Positions 43,833 through 51,305 of a stretch of 64,000 nucleotides of DNA are shown one piece after another. The stretch is from positions 310,001 to 374,000 of the forward strand of contig NZ_JAHRCY010000001.1 of NCBI RefSeq assembly GCF_019083965.1, written 5' to 3'. Made by a program: the position numbers and the translations under genes. The stretch is from Catellatospora tritici (GTDB lineage: Bacteria; Actinomycetota; Actinomycetes; Mycobacteriales; Micromonosporaceae). The notes under the pieces are model-generated. The model was not told where the DNA came from and made no database searches. It was given only the letters and a program-made list of their open reading frames with translations. Every line of letters begins with the position of its first letter. Position 1 is the stretch's first letter.

Positions 43833-45188
43833 GTGCAAGACATCCTCGACGTGATCATGGAAGCCGAGGGCTCCCCCGACCCCGCCGAGCACCTGCGCAA
43901 GCTGGCCACGGTGCCGGTCCCGGCGACCTACCAAGGCATGGTGGTGCGCGCCGACGAGGCCGCGATGTTCGACGGCCTGGCCACCCGCGACAAGGACCCG
44001 CGCAAGTCGCTGCACCTGCAGGAGGTGCCCACCCCGGAACTCGGGCCGGGTGAGGCGCTGATCGCGGTGATGGCCAGCGCGGTCAACTACAACACCGTGT
44101 GGACGTCCATCTTCGAGCCGATGCCGACCTTCGGCTTCCTCAAGAAGTACGGCCGCCTGTCGCCGCTGACCGCGCGCCACGACCTGCCGTACCACGTGGT
44201 GGGTTCGGACGCGGCGGGCGTGGTGCTGCGCACCGGCGCGGGCGTGACCAAGTGGCGGCCCGGCGACCAGATCGTGGCGCACTGCCTCAACGTCGAGTTG
44301 GAGGACGCGGCGGGCCACGACGACACCATGCTCGACCCGCAGCAGCGCATCTGGGGCTTCGAGACCAACTTCGGCGGCCTGGCCCAGCTCGCGATCGTCA
44401 AGGCCAACCAGCTGATGCCCAAGCCCGCCCACCTGACCTGGGAGGAGGCGGCCAGCCCGGGGCTGGTCAACTCCACGGCGTACCGGCAGCTCGTGTCGCA
44501 CCACGGGGCGAACATGAAGCAGGGCGACGTGGTGCTGATCTGGGGCGCCAGCGGCGGGCTCGGGTCGTACGCGACACAGATGGCGCTCAACGGCGGCGCG
44601 ATCCCGGTGTGCGTGGTGTCCTCCCCGGACAAGGCCGAGCTGTGCCGTCGCATGGGCGCCGACCTGGTGATCGACCGCGTCGCCGAGGGATACAAGTTCT
44701 GGTCCGATGAGCACACTCAGGATCCGTCCGAATGGAAGCGGTTCGGGGCGCGCATCCGGGAGCTGACCGGCGGCGACGACCCGGACATCGTGTTCGAGCA
44801 CCCGGGCCGGGAGACCTTCGGCGCCAGCGTGTACGTCGCCAAGAAGGGCGGCACCATCGTCACCTGCGCCTCGACCAGCGGCTACGAGCACCAGTACGAC
44901 AATCGCTACCTGTGGATGTCGCTCAAGCGGATCATCGGCAGCCACTTCGCCAACTACCGCGAGGCATGGGAGGCCAACCGACTCATCGACCTCGGTCGCA
45001 TCCATCCGACGCTGTCGAAGTCGTTCTCACTGGAGCAGACCGGCCAGGCGGCGTACGAGGTGCACCGCAACGCCCACCAGGGCAAGGTTGGCGTGCTGTG
45101 CCTGGCGCCCGAGGAGGGGCTCGGGGTGCGCGACGCCGAGAAGCGGTCCCGCCACCTCACCGCCATCAACCGGTTCCGCGGGGTCTAG
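43833..45188 (+). CDS. ccr: Crotonyl-CoA carboxylase/reductase
   Basis: The product has 451 residues of the medium-chain dehydrogenase/reductase superfamily with the NADPH motif IWGASGGLGSYA. The residues that bind CO2 in characterised enzymes (Asn, Phe, Glu, His) are seen here at 87 (VNYNTVW), 176-177 (IWGFETNF) and 371 (GSHFANYRE), each with the same offset, so the enzyme should carboxylate. It converts crotonyl-CoA, CO2 and NADPH to ethylmalonyl-CoA, the key step of the ethylmalonyl-CoA pathway and a source of polyketide extender units. GTG at 43833-43835 has GGAGG 7 nt upstream; the longer frame upstream is unsupported. Confidence 0.96.
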   Translation: MQDILDVIMEAEGSPDPAEHLRKLATVPVPATYQGMVVRADEAAMFDGLATRDKDPRKSLHLQEVPTPELGPGEALIAVMASAVNYNTVWTSIFEPMPTFGFLKKYGRLSPLTARHDLPYHVVGSDAAGVVLRTGAGVTKWRPGDQIVAHCLNVELEDAAGHDDTMLDPQQRIWGFETNFGGLAQLAIVKANQLMPKPAHLTWEEAASPGLVNSTAYRQLVSHHGANMKQGDVVLIWGASGGLGSYATQMALNGGAIPVCVVSSPDKAELCRRMGADLVIDRVAEGYKFWSDEHTQDPSEWKRFGARIRELTGGDDPDIVFEHPGRETFGASVYVAKKGGTIVTCASTSGYEHQYDNRYLWMSLKRIIGSHFANYREAWEANRLIDLGRIHPTLSKSFSLEQTGQAAYEVHRNAHQGKVGVLCLAPEEGLGVRDAEKRSRHLTAINRFRGV

Positions 45189-45215
45189 CTGCCGGAACAT
45201 CCGGTGATCTTTCCC

Positions 45216-45247
45216 ACGGCGGGGGTGCTCTCGGGCGTCCCCGCCGT
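45216..45247 (+). terminator. Terminator hairpin after ccr
   Basis: A perfect 9-bp GC stem (45216-45224 with 45239-45247) 27 nt past the stop codon; no T-run. Confidence 0.55.
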
Positions 45248-45367
45248 CCGGCATTTCCGGCGAATCAGACGATTGCTTTCCCTTGCGGATCATCCGTTTG
45301 CAAACGACTGACCGTCCGGTGGGCGAAAGTGCCCCCACGCTCTTGCGGAGCACCCAGGGTCATCTGC

Positions 45368-45373
45368 GAGTAT
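45368..45373 (+). promoter_or_regulatory. Putative -10 box (GAGTAT) of a leaderless transcript
   Basis: It lies 6 nt before the ATG of the first DivIVA-domain gene, which has no ribosome site. Confidence 0.35.
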
Positions 45374-45379
45374 GTCCCA

Positions 45380-46624
45380 ATGCCCCAGCAGCCGTCCAAC
45401 GTCGCGTTCTTCGATGGCGCGAACACCCAGCATGACTTCACTGTCGTCCTGCGCGGTTACGACCGTACGCAGGTAGATGACTTCGTCGGTCGCCTCAACG
45501 CGCAGCTCGCCCAGTCGGAGCAGGCCCGCAACGAGGCCGAGCAGCGCATGAACGACGCCCAGCGTCGGCTGCGTCAGGCCGAGCAGCGACTGAGTTCGGT
45601 CGAGCAGAAGCTCACCGACACCAGCAAGCAGCTCGAGGAGAACAGCCGCCCGACCCTCTCCGGGCTCGGCACGCGCGTCGAGCAGATCCTGCGCCTGGCC
45701 GAGGAGCAGGCCAACGACCACCGCGGCGAGTCCAAGCGGGAGTCCGAGGGCATCCTGTCCGCCGCCCGCCTCGAGGCCCGCGAGATCACCGACAAGGCGC
45801 GGGCCGAGGCCGCCGCCATGAAGGCGACCGCCGAGCGCGAGGCCGGCAACCTGCGCACCGCCGCCGAGCGCGAGGCCGCCGAGGTCCGGGTGCAGGCCCG
45901 CCGCGAGGCCGACACGCTGCGCGCCGACGCCGACCGCGAGACCAAGCAGCTGCGCACCGCCACCTCGCACGAGGTCGCCGAGCTCAAGGCCACCGTGGAG
46001 CGCGAGGTCGCCACCCTGCGCGCCACCGCCGAGCGCGAGATCACCCAGCTGCGCGCCAAGGCCGCCCGCGAGGCGGAGGAGAAGCGCGCCGAGGCGTCCA
46101 AGATGCTGGCCGACGCGCGCGACAAGCGCGACAAGGACCTGCAGGCCCTGCAGCTGGAGCTGGCCGAGCGTCGGGAGAAGTCCGAGCGCGAGGAGACCCA
46201 GCGTCACTCCGCCGCCGTCGCCGCCACGCAGAAGCTGGTCGGCGAGGCCGAGGAGCGCGCCCGCGCCGCCGAGGACCGCGCCAAGGAGATCGAGCAGCGC
46301 GCCGAGGCCCGCCGGGTCGAGTCGGAGCGCACCGCCGCCGAGACCACCGAGAAGGCCCGCGCCGGGGCGGAGAAGGCGGTCAACGAGGCCAAGGCCGAGG
46401 CGCACCGACTGGTGACCGAGGCACGCAACGAGGCCGAGCTGACCACCAACGCGGCCCGTCGCGAGGTCGAGGACCTCACCCGCCAGAAGAACGCGGTCAC
46501 CGCGCAGCTGGGTCAGATGCTGTCCGGCCTGGCCGGCATCGTCCCGGGTGTCGGCGCCCCCGCCGCCGCCCCGGCTGCCCCCGCCGCCGCGGAGGAGAAG
46601 CCGAAGGCTGCGGACGGCGAATAG
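45380..46624 (+). CDS. DivIVA-domain long coiled-coil protein (FilP/Scy-like)
   Basis: The product has 414 residues. The N-terminus carries the DivIVA motif FTVVLRGYDRTQVDDFVGRL near residues 18-38, a short gap with LGTRVEQILRLAEEQA near 95-112, then ~270 residues of coiled coil rich in Ala/Glu/Arg, and a Pro/Ala tail. Proteins of this build (often labelled cellulose-binding) form cytoskeletal assemblies at hyphal tips or septa in actinobacteria. Paralogous to the next gene. The ATG at 45380 lacks a ribosome site. A strong T-tailed terminator follows, so the two paralogs have separate promoters. Confidence 0.88.
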   Translation: MPQQPSNVAFFDGANTQHDFTVVLRGYDRTQVDDFVGRLNAQLAQSEQARNEAEQRMNDAQRRLRQAEQRLSSVEQKLTDTSKQLEENSRPTLSGLGTRVEQILRLAEEQANDHRGESKRESEGILSAARLEAREITDKARAEAAAMKATAEREAGNLRTAAEREAAEVRVQARREADTLRADADRETKQLRTATSHEVAELKATVEREVATLRATAEREITQLRAKAAREAEEKRAEASKMLADARDKRDKDLQALQLELAERREKSEREETQRHSAAVAATQKLVGEAEERARAAEDRAKEIEQRAEARRVESERTAAETTEKARAGAEKAVNEAKAEAHRLVTEARNEAELTTNAARREVEDLTRQKNAVTAQLGQMLSGLAGIVPGVGAPAAAPAAPAAAEEKPKAADGE

Positions 46625-46642
46625 CCGATCACGCTTCGCATT

Positions 46643-46688
46643 AGGTCACGCCGTGCCCCTTTCCGGAGGGGTGCGGCGTGACCTTTTA
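46643..46688 (+). terminator. Intrinsic terminator between the two DivIVA-domain genes
   Basis: 18-nt arms (46643-46660 with 46667-46684) pair with two mismatches around loop TTCCGG and run into CTTTTA. It begins 19 nt past the stop and ends just before the next gene. Confidence 0.85.
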
Positions 46689-46704
46689 TGTGAAGATGGA
46701 CCGC

Positions 46705-47808
46705 ATGTCGCATGGCGGAGACCTGTTCGCTCTCGGTGAGGGCGTCTCATCCGAACCCAGCTTCGATGTCGCTCTGCGGGGCTATGACAAGAAGCAGGTA
46801 GACCGTTACGTCAATCAGGTCGAATCGGACCTGTCGACCCTGGCCGCGGAGCGGGATCAGGCCTTCTCACAGGTGCAGGCCCTCGCCGGCCAGGTACAGC
46901 AGCTCCAGCTCGAGCTGTCCGACGCCGCCCGGCGCTCGGTGCCCGCGCGCATCTCGTTCCGCCACCTCGGCGCCAAGGTCGAGCAGATCCTCACCCTCGC
47001 CGAGGACCAGGCCGACGACCTGCGCAACAACGCCGTGCAGGAGATCGCCGACCAGCGGGCCGAGGCCGAGCGGCTGCTCAACGACGCCCGTGACCGCGCC
47101 GCCACCGCGACCCGCGACTTCGACCTCGCGCTGGCCTCGCGCCGCGCCCAGGAGCGCCAGGACGAGGAGCGCCGCCGCGTCGAGTTGAGCGACGAGACGC
47201 AGCGCCTGCGCACCGAGGCCCGCGAACTGCTGGCCCACGCGCAGCTGGAGGCGCAGCAGCTGCGTACGGTCGCGGCGCAGGAGGCCGCCTCCCGGCGCAC
47301 GCAGACCGACAAGGACCTCGCCGCCGCCCGCGGCGCCGCCGAGACCGAGGCCGCGAACATCCGGGCCGCCGCCGAGCAGGCGGCCGCGGGCATCCGGGCC
47401 GCCGCCGACCAGCGTGTGGCGCAGGCCGAGCAGGAGGCCGCCCGCGCTCGTGAGGTCGCCGTGCAGCAGCAGGCCGCCAGTGAGCGGACGCAGCAGGAGC
47501 TGACCGACACGCGCAACCAGCTCGCGGCGGTGCAGGCCGAGGTGGCGCAGGTGCGGCAGCGTCTGGTCGAGCTGCAGGGTCAGCTGGCCGCCGAACTGGA
47601 GCGACTGTCGACCGCGCAGCGCGAGGCCGAGCTCGCCGAGCGGCGCCGCGCCGAGGCGCTGCGCCCGATCGAGCCCAAGGCCGAGGAGCCCGCCGAAGCC
47701 GAGGAGCCCGCCAAGGCCGACGAGTCGGCCGACGAGCAGACGGTCATGCTCAGCACCGACGAGCAGACGGTCGCCATCTCCACCGACCAGACCCGCCCGG
47801 CGCGCTGA
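46705..47808 (+). CDS. DivIVA-domain coiled-coil protein, paralog of the preceding gene
   Basis: The product has 367 residues. DivIVA motif FDVALRGYDKKQVDRYVNQVE near residue 22, then LGAKVEQILTLAEDQADDL near 92, and a long Ala/Glu/Arg/Gln coiled coil; the acidic tail contains two near copies of the DEQTVMLSTDEQTVAIS type. ATG 46705 is preferred (a GAAGAT box ends 7 nt upstream), with ATG 46696 and 46678 as alternatives. It shares the order of modules with the previous protein, so the pair arose by duplication and may co-assemble in polar growth or septation. Confidence 0.85.
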   Translation: MSHGGDLFALGEGVSSEPSFDVALRGYDKKQVDRYVNQVESDLSTLAAERDQAFSQVQALAGQVQQLQLELSDAARRSVPARISFRHLGAKVEQILTLAEDQADDLRNNAVQEIADQRAEAERLLNDARDRAATATRDFDLALASRRAQERQDEERRRVELSDETQRLRTEARELLAHAQLEAQQLRTVAAQEAASRRTQTDKDLAAARGAAETEAANIRAAAEQAAAGIRAAADQRVAQAEQEAARAREVAVQQQAASERTQQELTDTRNQLAAVQAEVAQVRQRLVELQGQLAAELERLSTAQREAELAERRRAEALRPIEPKAEEPAEAEEPAKADESADEQTVMLSTDEQTVAISTDQTRPAR

Positions 47809-47828
47809 GCGCTACCTCCCGGCGGCGC

Positions 47829-48626
47829 TCACGCGCCGTCGGGCGAGGGCACCGGCCGATCCGCGAACGCGGCCACGGTGCGGTCGGCGTACGCGCTGGC
47901 GTCGCCGTACTCCATCGGGCCCGTCCAGGTGGTCGGGAGCGGGACGGGCACGCCCGGCGCGACGCGGGCGACGATCGCGTCCAGCACCGTCTCGGCGTCG
48001 CCGACCCACAGGTGCTTGGCGCCCGGCACGCCCACGACCTCAGCCTGCGGGATCGCGGCGAACCGCTGCCGCGCCTCGGTCGGGCGCAGGTAGTCGTCGA
48101 ACTCCGGCACCAGCGCGGTCACCGGGCGGCCCGAATCCGCCCAGACGGCCAGGTCGTCGGGCTGGGAGAAGCGCAGCGGCGGCGACAACAGGATGGCGCC
48201 GTCCACGGCAGGATCGCAGCCGTATTTGAGGGCCAGGTCGGTGCCGAAGGACCAGCCGACCAGCCACCGGTGCGGCAGCTCGTGGAACTCGGCGTACTCG
48301 ATCGCGGCGGCGACGTCGAAACGCTCGCCGACGGCGTGGTCGAACGCGCCCTCGCTGGTGCCGCGCACGCTGGACGTGCCGCGGGTGTTGAAGCGCAGCA
48401 CCGCGATCCCGGCCAGGGCGGGCAGCCGCCAGGCGGCCTTGCGGTAGACGTGGCTGTCCATCATGCCGCCGTGGGTGGGCAGCGGGTGCAGACAGATCAG
48501 GGTCGCCACCGGGTCGCGGTCGGCGGGGACGGCGAGCTCGCCGACCAGGCGCAGGCCGTCGGCGGTGTGCAGTTCGATCTCCTCGCGGCGCGCGGGCAGG
48601 ATCGAGTTGGCGCGGATGGCGGTCAC
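47829..48626 (-). CDS. Alpha/beta-hydrolase
   Basis: The product has 265 residues. The catalytic triad can be placed: nucleophile Ser in GWSFG, Asp in the VPEFDDYLRP region and His in GAKHLWVGD. The N-terminal part LICLHPLPTHGGMMDSHVYRKAA is typical of the KANL3/Tex30 or dienelactone hydrolase-like group of bacterial proteins. No signal peptide. The substrate is unknown. GTG at 48624-48626 lacks a ribosome site, and CAGACT on the minus strand (48634-48639) lies 7 nt upstream, as expected for a leaderless mRNA. Confidence 0.87.
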   Translation of the reverse strand: MTAIRANSILPARREEIELHTADGLRLVGELAVPADRDPVATLICLHPLPTHGGMMDSHVYRKAAWRLPALAGIAVLRFNTRGTSSVRGTSEGAFDHAVGERFDVAAAIEYAEFHELPHRWLVGWSFGTDLALKYGCDPAVDGAILLSPPLRFSQPDDLAVWADSGRPVTALVPEFDDYLRPTEARQRFAAIPQAEVVGVPGAKHLWVGDAETVLDAIVARVAPGVPVPLPTTWTGPMEYGDASAYADRTVAAFADRPVPSPDGA

Positions 48627-48767
48627 GGTAAACAGTCTGCCCGCCAGCCCGGCCGGTAATCACGGCCGGACCGGGTCGCGGTGATCACATCACCCCTCGG
48701 CCTCGGCTGCGCCGCCGCGGACCGCCCCGCCCGCGCGGTCCCGGGGTGCGTCCGCGCGGGCCCGGGG

Positions 48768-48834
48768 TTCGTGCAGTTTCGGGGAAAGCGCGGGAATTCA
48801 GGCCATGATTCGTGCAGTTTCCCGGAAACCGCAC
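48768..48834. repeat. Intergenic palindromic repeat, GCAGTTTC family, copy 2
   Basis: Contains GTGCAGTTTCGGGGAAA, then GAATTC, then GTGCAGTTTCCCGGAAAC, the last nearly self-complementary. The same words are seen at 11517-11586. It lies between divergently placed and convergent neighbours in a 273-bp gap with nothing else recognisable. Confidence 0.75.
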
Positions 48835-48899
48835 CCGAACGCCTCCGCCCGCGCAACGCCCCGCACGCACGCCGCGCCTGGGCGGGGAGGGGGCTGGGC

Positions 48900-49226
48900 T
48901 CAGCCGTAGCGGGGGGCGTTGCGGGAGCGCTGGATGTTGGGTTTGCGCTGGTGACGGCCGCGCCAGCAGGTGGTGTGCCAGTGGCGTCGGTCGCCCGCGT
49001 CGCCCCAGCCGTCCGAGGGCCAGGCCACCACATGCGCCACCCCTCGCGGGATCTCCTGATCGCAGCCGGGGCAGCGGTACGCCTTGTCCGAGGTGTCCCC
49101 GGACAGGTGCCGCACGGTCCACTCGCCGTCCGGATCGTCCCGGACGTACTCGATCCCGCGTCGGGACATGCCTTCGTCCAGTTCGCGCTTGGCGCGATCC
49201 TTCGGATTGTTGCGACGCGGGCTCAT
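48900..49226 (-). CDS. Small Cys/His-rich protein, probable zinc binder
   Basis: The product has 108 residues. A charged N-terminus (MSPRRNNPKDRAKRELDEGM) is followed by YRCPGCDQEIPRG and, 30 residues later, RHWHTTCWRGRH: the CxxC...HxHxxxC arrangement suggests one zinc site. I know of similar unannotated proteins in actinobacteria but no function. ATG at 49224-49226 is preferred to the longer frame, which runs into the intergenic repeat. Confidence 0.75.
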   Translation of the reverse strand: MSPRRNNPKDRAKRELDEGMSRRGIEYVRDDPDGEWTVRHLSGDTSDKAYRCPGCDQEIPRGVAHVVAWPSDGWGDAGDRRHWHTTCWRGRHQRKPNIQRSRNAPRYG

Positions 49227-49250
49227 GTCGACCAAGGGTACCGGGGCCCC

Positions 49251-49331
49251 CAAGATCGCTCGAGTTGCCAGGCAATCGGGTACTCGGCGCACCAAGATAC
49301 GCCCGACTGCCCGGCAACTTACGCGATCTTG
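49251..49331. repeat. Intergenic inverted repeat, TTGCCCGGCA family, copy 2
   Basis: The first and last ~30 nt are inverted copies with about four mismatches (CAAGATCGC...GCGATCTTG), each with a TTGCC(A/G)GGCA core. The inner word CAAGATACGCCCGA is the same as in copy 1 at 26549-26629. Confidence 0.85.
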
Positions 49332-49335
49332 CCGC

Positions 49336-51129
49336 TCAGCGGTGGGTGTGGTCGCGGAAGCCGCGGCCGGTCTTGCGACCCAGGTAGCCGGCGGTGACCA
49401 GGTGCTCCAGCAGTGGCGCCGGGGAGAAGCCGGGCTCGCGCAGCTCCAGGTACAGCTCGCGCTGGATGGCCAGGGAGACGTCCAGGCCGACCACGTCCAG
49501 CAGCTCGAACGGGCCCATCGGGTAGCCGCAGCCCAGCTTCATCGCGGCGTCGATGTCGTCGGCCGTGGCGTAGCTGGCCTCCAGCATCTTCACCGCGTCG
49601 TTGAGGTACGGGAACAGCAGCGCGTTCACGATGAACCCGGCCCGGTCCGCGCAGCCGACGGCGGTCTTGCCGAGGTGGTCCACCACGGCCTTGGCGGTGG
49701 CGAGCGTGGCGGGGCTGGTCCGGATCGTCTCGACCACCTCGACCAGCGGCATCACCTGCGCCGGGTTGAAGAAGTGCAGCCCGACGACGTCGGCGGGGCG
49801 CTGGGTGGCCATCGCGCACTCGACGACAGGGAGGCTGGAGGTGGTGGTGGCCAGGACGGTACCCGGCTTGCAGATCTCGTCCAGGCTCGCGAACAGCGCC
49901 TTCTTGACGCTCAGCTCCTCTACCACCGCCTCGACGACCAGGTCGGCGTCGGACAGGTGGTCCAGGTTGGTGGACCAGGTGATGCGGCCGATGGCGGCGT
50001 CGCGCTCGGCCTCGGTCAGCTTGCCCCGGACCACGCCCTTGTTGAGGGAGGTCTTGACGCTCTCGCAGACCTTGGCGGACTTCTCGGCGCCCCGGGTCAC
50101 GCTCAGCACCTCGTACCCGGCCTTGGCGAAGACCTCGATGATGCCGGTGGCCATGGTGCCGGAGCCGACCACGCCGACGGTGCCGATGCGCCGCGCGGCG
50201 GAGGCCTGCTCGACGCCCGACGGGGTGAGCGCGTCGGCGACGACGACCGGAGAGCCGCTCTTCTCGTACGTGTAGAAGCCGCGTCCGCTCTTGCGGCCCA
50301 GCAGGCCCGCGGTGACCATCTGCTTGAGCAGCGGCGCCGGGGCGTGGCGGCGGTCGCGGCCGCCCCGGCGGTACATGGTGTCGAGGATCTCGTACGCGGT
50401 GTCCAGGCCGATCAGGTCCATCAGCGCCAGCGGACCCATGGGCAGGCCGCAGCCGAGCTTCATGGCCGCGTCGATGTCCTCGCGGGTGGCGTAGTGGTTC
50501 TCGAACATGGTGACGGCGTGGTTGAGGTACCCGAACAGCAGCGCGTTGGCGATGAACCCGGCTCGGTCGCTGATGGTGACGTCGACCTTGCCCAGCCGCG
50601 CGCACAGCGCCTCGACGTCGGCGACGACCTCCGGCGCGGTCACCACGGTACGGATGATCTCGACCAGCTTCATGACCGGCGCCGGGTTGAAGAAGTGCAC
50701 GCCGATGACCTGGTTGGGCCGGTGCGTGGCCACCGAGATCTCGGTGACGCTCAGCGAGCTGGTGTTGGTGGCGAGGATGGCGTGCGGCGGGCAGACCTTG
50801 TCCAGCTCGGCGAAGATGGCCTGCTTGAGGTCCAGGTGCTCGGGCACCGCCTCGATCACGAAGTCGACGCTGTGCAGGGCGGGCAGGCCGACCTGGAAGT
50901 CGACCCGAGCGTGCAGCGCGTCGCGGTCCTCGGGCGACAGTTTGCCCTTGGCCACCGCGCGGTCGGTGGAGCCGGTGAGGTTCTGGCGGCCGCGCTCCAG
51001 CGCGTTCTCGCTGATCTCGACGGCTACCACGTTCAGGCCGTTGCGGGCGAACACCTCGACGATGCCCGCACCCATGGTGCCCAGACCGACCACGCCGACT
51101 GTATTGATCTCGCGAGCCACAGTGCTCAC
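49336..51129 (-). CDS. Double-length 3-hydroxyacyl-CoA (3-hydroxybutyryl-CoA) dehydrogenase
   Basis: The product has 597 residues: two complete 3-hydroxyacyl-CoA dehydrogenase units in tandem. Each has an NAD-binding Rossmann motif (VGLGTMGAGI near residue 14; VGSGTMATGI near 320), the catalytic His segment (GVHFFNPAPVMKLVE; GLHFFNPAQVMPLVE) and a C-terminal helical domain with DAAMKLGCG(L/Y)PMGP. It should oxidise 3-hydroxybutyryl-CoA or run in reverse to feed crotonyl-CoA. GTG at 51127-51129 has GGGAGG 5 nt upstream. Operator site D lies 9 bp before the start codon. Confidence 0.93.
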   Translation of the reverse strand: MSTVAREINTVGVVGLGTMGAGIVEVFARNGLNVVAVEISENALERGRQNLTGSTDRAVAKGKLSPEDRDALHARVDFQVGLPALHSVDFVIEAVPEHLDLKQAIFAELDKVCPPHAILATNTSSLSVTEISVATHRPNQVIGVHFFNPAPVMKLVEIIRTVVTAPEVVADVEALCARLGKVDVTISDRAGFIANALLFGYLNHAVTMFENHYATREDIDAAMKLGCGLPMGPLALMDLIGLDTAYEILDTMYRRGGRDRRHAPAPLLKQMVTAGLLGRKSGRGFYTYEKSGSPVVVADALTPSGVEQASAARRIGTVGVVGSGTMATGIIEVFAKAGYEVLSVTRGAEKSAKVCESVKTSLNKGVVRGKLTEAERDAAIGRITWSTNLDHLSDADLVVEAVVEELSVKKALFASLDEICKPGTVLATTTSSLPVVECAMATQRPADVVGLHFFNPAQVMPLVEVVETIRTSPATLATAKAVVDHLGKTAVGCADRAGFIVNALLFPYLNDAVKMLEASYATADDIDAAMKLGCGYPMGPFELLDVVGLDVSLAIQRELYLELREPGFSPAPLLEHLVTAGYLGRKTGRGFRDHTHR

Positions 51130-51138
51130 CCAGTCCTC

Positions 51139-51154
51139 CCGAACGACCGCTAAG
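51139..51154. promoter_or_regulatory. Putative operator, 16-bp palindrome (site D)
   Basis: CCGAACGACCGCTAAG matches the ideal palindrome at 12 of 16 positions. It lies next to the ribosome site of the 3-hydroxyacyl-CoA dehydrogenase gene. Confidence 0.5.
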
Positions 51155-51305
51155 GTTACTGCGGAGTCTGCCACGGCCGCCGGTCCGCCACATCGTGTCC
51201 CCGGCGTGAACAAAGCCACTGGGCGCGTCGATGCGGTGCCACCTGAGCGCGCGGTCGCGGGTAAAGCGATTGCCGGTCGCCTCGCCGCGCTGGACGATCT
51301 CTCGC

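Noticed and set aside
43639-43854. A 71-codon upstream frame as a separate gene
   Set aside because: No family resemblance and no ribosome site; kept only as a possible leader peptide in the ccr upstream region.
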